Of a stretch of 64,000 nt of DNA, positions 59,505 to 64,000 are shown piece after piece; position 1 is the first letter of the stretch, and the number at the start of each line of letters is the position of its first letter. This DNA is from Draconibacterium halophilum. GTDB lineage: Bacteria; Bacteroidota; Bacteroidia; Bacteroidales; Prolixibacteraceae. The translations under genes were made by a program, and so were the position numbers. The notes beneath the pieces were generated by a model that was not told where the DNA came from, ran no database searches, and saw nothing but the letters and a program-made list of their open reading frames with translations. The stretch covers positions 682,001-746,000 of the forward strand of contig NZ_CP048409.1 of assembly GCF_010448835.1 (NCBI RefSeq), in the 5' to 3' direction.

Positions 59505-59906
59505 CTATACTTCAGGTGCCAACACATTAAACGGATACCACGGCAGATTTCGTGCAATCCAAAACAGAACAACTATGGCTAAGACAATCAAGGGCGTTAG
59601 TTTCTTGTAAAACAGGTTCGGAAGTTTCCAGTTAAAAGCCTTGTTTAGTAATGGATGTGTGTAGTGATACAGTATAAAAAGAGCTGCTGGAAGAAACAGA
59701 AAATTATACCCAACCACACCTGCAAAATCAAGGTGTAATAAACTGTGCAAAGCACGTTGCGATCCACATCCCGGGCAGTAGCCTCCCGTTAGCGAATGAA
59801 ACAGGCACTGCGGAAATATCGTATGCCGGGCGGGGTCGAGTACAAAAAAAAGAACTGCTACCCCAATAATTACGAGTAGCAGTATGCTGTTGATTGTTTT
59901 TTTCAT
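59505..59906 (-). CDS. DUF2752 membrane protein
   Basis: 133 residues, four membrane helices (INSILLLVIIGVAVLFFVLD, GVVGYNFLFLPAALFILYHY, LTPLIVLAIVVLFWIARN). The signature is CLFHSLTGGYCPGCGSQRALHSLLHLDF: the C-P-G-C-G-x-x-R/T-R/A-x-x-x-x-L motif of DUF2752, probably binding a metal or forming a disulfide. It follows the CD225-like gene by 3 bp, a frequent pair in Bacteroidota. Function unknown. Confidence 0.88.
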   Translation of the reverse strand: MKKTINSILLLVIIGVAVLFFVLDPARHTIFPQCLFHSLTGGYCPGCGSQRALHSLLHLDFAGVVGYNFLFLPAALFILYHYTHPLLNKAFNWKLPNLFYKKLTPLIVLAIVVLFWIARNLPWYPFNVLAPEV

Positions 59907-59909
59907 CTT

Positions 59910-60203
59910 TTAAAAATCAAAAGCGCCCTGCATAAGACCTGCAAGTGCGCCAAACACTGCAAGCATGGTAAAAATTAAAGCCCAGGCTATACCTGCGGCA
60001 ACTGAAATCCATGCCCACAATTTTGCATTTCTACTTGCTGATAGTGCGGCGTCATAATTTCCGGCACTCCAATGTGAATTTACCTGGGCAGCAAAAATAA
60101 TGGCTACTAACCCAAATATTTTACCACAAAAGATGGTAGCCAGAATGGCAAATACCAGGTAGTTAGATGGTGGGTATTGGGATTGATTTACTTGTTCGTT
60201 CAT
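59910..60203 (-). CDS. CD225/dispanin family membrane protein
   Basis: 97 residues. Pro/Tyr/Gln-rich N-terminus (QVNQSQYPPSNYLV), then two membrane segments: LVFAILATIFCGKIFGLVAI with the cytosolic loop AAQVNSHWSAGNYDAALSASRNAKLW (residues ~36-62), and AWISVAAGIAWALIFTMLAV. This is the dispanin/CD225 layout, related to interferon-induced membrane proteins; in bacteria the role is not known. Translated together with DUF2752. Confidence 0.85.
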   Translation of the reverse strand: MNEQVNQSQYPPSNYLVFAILATIFCGKIFGLVAIIFAAQVNSHWSAGNYDAALSASRNAKLWAWISVAAGIAWALIFTMLAVFGALAGLMQGAFDF

Positions 60204-60369
60204 GATAAGTAGTTTTAATAAGACAGGAACATAACAAAGTTAAGCGAACCAATAGGTATAACAAAGTATCGGCTGAAAAATAGTTATACCTTCTAAGCTG
60301 ATTTGATTACATTCACGTAACCTAAATCTTAAAATATATTAAAAAGAAGAACCTAACGGTTACGCTCCA

Positions 60370-60399
60370 TTGTAAGAAAGCCCAATCGCATTATTTTTG
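60370..60399 (+). promoter_or_regulatory. Promoter of the predicted small RNA
   Basis: TTG (60370-60372), a 19-bp spacer and TATTTTTG (60392-60399) match the Bacteroidota -33/-7 layout. The start of transcription should be near 60405. Confidence 0.45.
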
Positions 60400-60404
60400 C
60401 GCCC

Positions 60405-60487
60405 GTCTTGGATTAAGTAGCAGAAGGCACTTTTTCCATAGATTTTAAGTTTTGGTAAAATGCCATCCGGGAGGGTGGCATTTTTTT
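60405..60487 (+). ncRNA. Predicted small RNA of ~83 nt
   Basis: It lies between a matching promoter (60370-60399) and a strong intrinsic terminator (60460-60487), with no open reading frame of note inside. The body is AGCAGAAGG and U-rich stretches before the terminator stem. It is followed by 190 bp before the TonB receptor gene, so it is separate from its leader unless the terminator is bypassed. I do not recognise the family. Confidence 0.4.
60460..60487 (+). terminator. Intrinsic terminator of the predicted small RNA
   Basis: Arms ATGCCATCC (60460-60468) and GGGTGGCAT (60473-60481), loop GGGA, then TTTTTTT. Confidence 0.8.
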
Positions 60488-60678
60488 ATAGCAAACTTTC
60501 AGTAGCATGTTTTGCTACAATTTATAACCGTCAGAGCATGATACTTCAACCCCATTTTAAATCTGGTATTTACCAGTTTTATTGCGTTAACAACTAATTA
60601 ACACCTTGTGATTAAACTAAAAGCAGAATAAACGGTCTTAATATACAAATAGAGCAAAAGGAAACAATTTAGAAAGCC

Positions 60679-63159
60679 ATGAAGTACTTGAAGAACGTAA
60701 TATTAATAGTCCTCATAATTGTGGGGGTAAAATCTTATGCATCAGTTGAAGATCCTGTAAAAGAGGATGACCCAAGCGATGACGGAAAGGGAAGGATCAC
60801 TGGAATGATCGTTGATAAAAAGTCGGAAGCTCCAATGGAATTTGCCAATATCGCCGTTTATAATGAGACCGATTCTACTCTTGTTACCGGTGGAATAACC
60901 AATGATAAAGGTGTTTTTGAAATAGAGAATCTGGATTACGGTAATTATTACCTGGTGGCAAACTTCATCGGTTTTGATGAGAAAAATGTTGTAGACATTA
61001 AGCTAGAACGTGCCAACCGTGTTCACGATATTGGCGAGATCAATCTTGCACCTTCAACCGTTGCAATCGGCGAGGTTAATGTGGTAGCTGATAAAGCTGC
61101 AGTGGAATATAAGCTCGACAAGAAAGTAGTAAATGTAAGCCAGGTAATTAGTGCTATTGGTGGAACAGCAGTTGATGTTCTGGAAAATACACCTTCAGTT
61201 CAAGTTGATATTGAAGGAAATGTATCGTTGCGCGGATCGGGAAATTTTACCGTTCTTATTGATGGAAGGCCAAGTGTTTTAAGCGGTAGCGATGCATTGC
61301 GTCAAATTCCTTCTTCAGCAATCGAAAACATTGAAATTATTACTAACCCATCGGCAAAATATGAACCCGATGGTGCAGCAGGTATAATTAACCTGGTAAT
61401 GAAAAAGAACTCGATGAACGGATTGAACGGCATTGTAAACGCCAGTGTTGGAACAGGTGAAAAGTACCGTGGCGATTTTATGCTGAACTACCGTTTTGAA
61501 AAACTGAACCTGTTTTTTGGTGCCGACTGGAGCGATGAGATTAATAATGGGAATATGGCTTTGGAACGCGAAACGTTTTATAACGATACAACTGAATTTT
61601 TGGAAATGGGTGGTGATCGTAAGTGGATTCGTGGAGGTCATCGTTTTAAAGGTGGAGCCGATTTTTATTTGGGCAACGCGACAACATTAACACTCTCGGG
61701 AGAAACCGGAACATCGGAACGAGGCAGTGAAGGTGGTGGCCGGACAGAGAATTATACAGTGCCGGCTTCGGAACTCATTCGTTCAATCAGTGAAGAAACA
61801 TCGGAACGCAACAACGACTTTTACACGCTCAATATGAATTTTCAGCATAAGTTTGATGATAAAGGACACCGGCTTGAAGCCACGGCTTTCTATTCAGATG
61901 AAACGGGAACCGACAATGAAATTGAAGCAGAAATACTGGCCGACGAGAATTTTAATCCCGGCGAAGAGTATTTGTCAAATGTCTCAACACTGGAAACAGA
62001 AGACGAGCAAGATCTGCGTTTAAAACTTGATTATACCTATCCGTTTAGTGAAGATGGCCGATTTGAAGCCGGTTACCAGGGACGATTGGAAAGTGAAATT
62101 GAATCACTTGAATTTCGTGATTTCGACCAGGCAAGTGGCTCGTGGATTATTAATGATGAATATTCAAGTACTACCGATTTTCAGCGCGATATACACGCCG
62201 TTTATTCTACTTATAGTAATAAAATTGGTGAATTCGCGTACATGGCCGGTTTGCGCGGAGAGTTAACTGCACGCGAGATACAAAATACCAGCGCCGATAA
62301 TGTTTCGTCGTTAAATCGTTTCGACTTATTCCCAACAGCCCACTTTTCGTACCCGGTTGCAAAAACCGCAGACGCAACAGCAAGTTACAGCCGAAGAATT
62401 AATCGCCCGAGTGGCCGCGATCTTGATCCTACTCCCAATTATTACAACCGCTATACCATTCGTTTTGGTAACCCCGATTTGGAACCAGAATACACCAATT
62501 CGTATGAGTTAGGTGTAATGAAACGGTTTGGAGAAACACGGTCGTTTATTTCAGCCGATTTGTTTCGTAGGGTAACCAACAATAAAATAGACCGCTTTCA
62601 GGAACTTGGAGATGATGGTATTACTTATTTGTACACCGACAATTTTGATAAAGATTATTCAACCGGTCTTGAAGTTACCGGAAACCTGAGTTATAAGAAG
62701 TGGTTAATCGTAAACGCAAGTGTAAATGTTTACGATTATAAAATTACCGGTGAGCTAAATGGCGAATCCATCGACAGGCAAAGTACCAACTGGGGCGGAC
62801 GAATGAATACAACTTTCAAGTTTTCAGAAAATTCACGTTTTCAGCTAAATGCTTTTTTTAGAGGACCATCAACGTCTGCACAGGGTGAAAGTGCTGCCAT
62901 GTTCTTTACGAATATCTCGTATCGCCAGGAGTTTATGAATAAAAAACTTTCGGCAACAGTTAGCGTTCGCGATCCGTTAGGAACAGCTGGTTTTGAACGG
63001 ACAAGTTATGGCGACAACTTTGAAAGCTGGTTTCGTTTTGAGCGTGAACCACGTGTAGTAATGCTTACCTTGAGTTACAAGATTAACAACTTTAAAGAAG
63101 ATAATGGAAACCGTGGCGGTGGCGACGGCGGAATGGATATGGGTGGTGGAGAATTCTAA
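60679..63159 (+). CDS. TonB-dependent receptor with carboxypeptidase-like regulatory domain
   Basis: 826 residues. Signal peptide KNVILIVLIIVGVKSYAS; residues ~38-125 are a CarboxypepD_reg-like beta-sandwich (GRITGMIVDKKSEAPMEFANI); the plug follows with VLENTPSVQVDIEGNVSLRG and IENIEIITNPSAKYEPDGAAGIINLV (given by region), then an outer-membrane beta-barrel-3 barrel. The C-terminus is Gly/Asp-rich (GGGDGGMDMGGGEF). This subfamily has no SusD partner and none is adjacent, so it may take up a small ligand or peptide, or act in signalling rather than glycan import. Confidence 0.9.
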   Translation: MKYLKNVILIVLIIVGVKSYASVEDPVKEDDPSDDGKGRITGMIVDKKSEAPMEFANIAVYNETDSTLVTGGITNDKGVFEIENLDYGNYYLVANFIGFDEKNVVDIKLERANRVHDIGEINLAPSTVAIGEVNVVADKAAVEYKLDKKVVNVSQVISAIGGTAVDVLENTPSVQVDIEGNVSLRGSGNFTVLIDGRPSVLSGSDALRQIPSSAIENIEIITNPSAKYEPDGAAGIINLVMKKNSMNGLNGIVNASVGTGEKYRGDFMLNYRFEKLNLFFGADWSDEINNGNMALERETFYNDTTEFLEMGGDRKWIRGGHRFKGGADFYLGNATTLTLSGETGTSERGSEGGGRTENYTVPASELIRSISEETSERNNDFYTLNMNFQHKFDDKGHRLEATAFYSDETGTDNEIEAEILADENFNPGEEYLSNVSTLETEDEQDLRLKLDYTYPFSEDGRFEAGYQGRLESEIESLEFRDFDQASGSWIINDEYSSTTDFQRDIHAVYSTYSNKIGEFAYMAGLRGELTAREIQNTSADNVSSLNRFDLFPTAHFSYPVAKTADATASYSRRINRPSGRDLDPTPNYYNRYTIRFGNPDLEPEYTNSYELGVMKRFGETRSFISADLFRRVTNNKIDRFQELGDDGITYLYTDNFDKDYSTGLEVTGNLSYKKWLIVNASVNVYDYKITGELNGESIDRQSTNWGGRMNTTFKFSENSRFQLNAFFRGPSTSAQGESAAMFFTNISYRQEFMNKKLSATVSVRDPLGTAGFERTSYGDNFESWFRFEREPRVVMLTLSYKINNFKEDNGNRGGGDGGMDMGGGEF

Positions 63160-63186
63160 AATAATACGCTAGAATATTAATATTAG

Positions 63187-63217
63187 ATGCTGTTCTGTTT
63201 TAAGAACGGCATTTTTT
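63187..63217 (+). terminator. Terminator of the TonB-dependent receptor gene
   Basis: Arms ATGCTGTTCT (63187-63196) and AGAACGGCAT (63203-63212), 6-base loop, one G-U pair, then TTTTTT. Confidence 0.8.
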
Positions 63218-63273
63218 ATTTCGCGCTTTAAAGCCCGTAAACAGTGAAGTGTAAGAATTCTTTGGATCTGAAA

Positions 63274-63329
63274 AACGGAAAAACACGTTTAATAACTGAA
63301 AAAACAGTTGCAAAACTGAAAAATCAGTT
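63274..63329 (+). promoter_or_regulatory. Triple-dyad operator of the blaI promoter
   Basis: Three 16-bp dyads, AACGGAAAAACACGTT (63274-63289), AACTGAAAAAACAGTT (63294-63309) and AACTGAAAAATCAGTT (63314-63329), spaced centre to centre exactly 20 bp. The middle one ends at the -33 TTG and the last one fills the spacer up to the -7 box, so a bound repressor would block the promoter. Confidence 0.55.
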
Positions 63330-63338
63330 GTATGTTTG
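63308..63338 (+). promoter_or_regulatory. blaI-blaR1 promoter
   Basis: TTG (63308-63310), 20-bp spacer, TATGTTTG (63331-63338), a full match to TAnnTTTG. The leader to the blaI start is about 110 nt and includes an inverted repeat. Confidence 0.55.
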
Positions 63339-63356
63339 TCGTTGTAATTCAATAAC

Positions 63357-63440
63357 TGTCATTTCGAAGGAAGAATGACTGAGAAATCTGTTGCTAATGT
63401 TCGCTGTTGTTACAGATTCTTCTCTTCGTTCGGAATAACA
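63357..63440. repeat. GTCATTTCGAA-type inverted repeat in the blaI leader
   Basis: Left arm begins TGTCATTTCGAAGGAAGAAT and contains GAGAAATCTG; right arm contains CAGATTCTTCTCTTCGTTC and ends GGAATAACA. The arms pair imperfectly over ~30 bp, ending 13 bp before the blaI ATG. Confidence 0.6.
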
Positions 63441-63453
63441 TAAAGTTGCTAAA

Positions 63454-63813
63454 ATGAAAAAACTAACAAAAAAGGAAGAGGAGTTGATGAAGATCCTCTG
63501 GAATCTGGAAAAAGCATTTGTAAAAGATATTGTTGAGTTATATCCCGATCCGAAACCACATTACAACACCATTTCATCGTTGGTGCGTTTGTTGCAAGAC
63601 AAAGGTGTTATCGGTTTTAAACAATACGGCAACACCTACCAGTATTTTCCGCTTATTTCGAAAGAAGAGTACCGCCGTTCGTTTATGAACCAGGTGGTAA
63701 GCGACTATTTCGATAACTCATACAAAAGTGCAGTAGCCTTTTTTGTAAAGGAGAAAAACCTGTCGGAAGACGAGATCGACGAACTGGTTAACCTTATTAA
63801 ACACAAAAAGTAA
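63454..63813 (+). CDS. BlaI/MecI/CopY family transcriptional repressor
   Basis: 119 residues. Winged helix: LTKKEEELMKILWNLEKAFV, DIVELYPDPKPHYNTISSLVRLLQDKGVI (recognition helix in HYNTISSLVRLL), wing GFKQYGNTYQYFPLISKEEY, then a dimerisation/cleavage helix region SFMNQVVSDYFDNSY. Members bind as dimers to dyad operators and are cleaved or released on a signal passed by a BlaR1-type membrane peptidase, encoded here in overlap (TAATG). The three dyads before the gene are the likely autoregulatory sites. Confidence 0.92.
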   Translation: MKKLTKKEEELMKILWNLEKAFVKDIVELYPDPKPHYNTISSLVRLLQDKGVIGFKQYGNTYQYFPLISKEEYRRSFMNQVVSDYFDNSYKSAVAFFVKEKNLSEDEIDELVNLIKHKK

Positions 63814-64000
63814 TGGAAGATATTTTGCTATATATCGGAAAAGCGGCAATGGCCCTGGGAGCTTTTTATATGGCTTACCTGGCCTTGTTCCAGCACCAGA
63901 AACATTTCCTTTTTAACCGGATTTATTTACCCGTTTCGTTTTTGATCAGTTTTTTAATTCCACTGGTAACATTTACCAAAGTGAATTACATTAAGGAAAT
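63813..64000 (+). CDS. M56/BlaR1-type membrane peptidase, N-terminal part
   Basis: Starts at ATG 63813-63815, sharing its A with the blaI stop (TAATG), and runs past the end of the window: 62 codons seen. MEDILLYIGKAAMALGAFYM and RIYLPVSFLISFLIPLVTFT are the first two membrane helices of BlaR1-like proteins of Bacteroidota, with LALFQHQKHFLFNR between. The zinc-peptidase HExxH lies outside the window. It senses an envelope signal and inactivates BlaI. Confidence 0.8.
   Translation, partial: MEDILLYIGKAAMALGAFYMAYLALFQHQKHFLFNRIYLPVSFLISFLIPLVTFTKVNYIKE

Noticed and set aside
60679..63159. SusC-type receptor of a polysaccharide utilisation locus
   Set aside because: No SusD partner, glycoside hydrolase or sulfatase is adjacent, and the barrel is of the other outer-membrane family without SusC features.

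Overview
The window is a chromosomal segment of a member of the Bacteroidota, most probably class Bacteroidia (a Marinilabiliales/Prolixibacteraceae-type marine bacterium; this rank is inference). The reasons are the atp operon order with AtpZ and a bactofilin in front, the long His-rich leader of ATP synthase subunit a, the TAnnTTTG type of promoter -7 boxes, GIN-domain (DUF2807) and DUF4834/DUF5723-type proteins, a carboxypeptidase-regulatory/TonB receptor, and A+T-rich weak ribosome sites.

Layout. 0-3 kb: a secreted NTF2-like protein, a frameshifted ThuA-like gene and an unknown exported protein. 2.9-9.3 kb (minus strand): F0F1 ATP synthase genes atpG-A-H-F-E-B, two small membrane genes and a bactofilin; beta and epsilon are not in the window. 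9.5-16 kb (minus): fabH, rpmF, DUF177/YceD, a sensor kinase, dxs, coaX. 16-18 kb: a membrane-tethered receiver protein and a peptide-transporter-like MFS protein. 18.2-27.6 kb: a zone rich in repeats. Three solo genes (four-helix-bundle protein, GxxExxY protein, REP-associated transposase) each sit inside their own family of palindromes, scattered around a wbpE-D-A-B type set for UDP-2,3-diacetamido-glucuronate. 27.6-30.9 kb: a nonsense-disrupted methyltransferase and a YfhO-like protein. 31-46.4 kb: a visibly A+T-richer O-antigen/exopolysaccharide locus. On the plus strand rfbF-G-H-reductase-synthase-paratose epimerase make CDP-paratose/CDP-tyvelose, followed by glycosyltransferases and a flippase; on the minus strand an epimerase, four glycosyltransferases and a methyltransferase converge on it with a single base between stop codons. 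46.6-52.6 kb (minus): glycyl-tRNA synthetase, DUF4834, DUF5723, two GIN-domain proteins, a Spy/LTXXQ-like protein. 52.9-59.5 kb (plus): S41 protease, two MscS channels, a DNPH1-like nucleotide hydrolase, a Tat-exported oxidoreductase and a sugar isomerase. 59.5-60.2 kb: DUF2752 and CD225-like membrane proteins. 60.4-64 kb: a predicted small RNA, a TonB-dependent receptor, and a blaI/blaR1-type pair behind a striking three-operator promoter; the last gene runs out of the window.

Most unusual signals: (1) a ~190-bp element with five hairpins, present as an inverted pair at 9331-9521 and 19792-19979, whose stems are conserved while its large loop is unrelated; (2) the transposase bracketed by mirror-ordered small and large palindromes, with stepwise tandem duplications of its 3' end; (3) a GxxExxY cassette inserted within the wbp set, with the repeat supplying the C-terminus of the aminotransferase; (4) three 16-bp dyads at exactly 20-bp spacing on the blaI promoter; (5) a 21-bp tandem array at 27.2 kb. 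All functional names come from reading the protein sequences; no database search was run.
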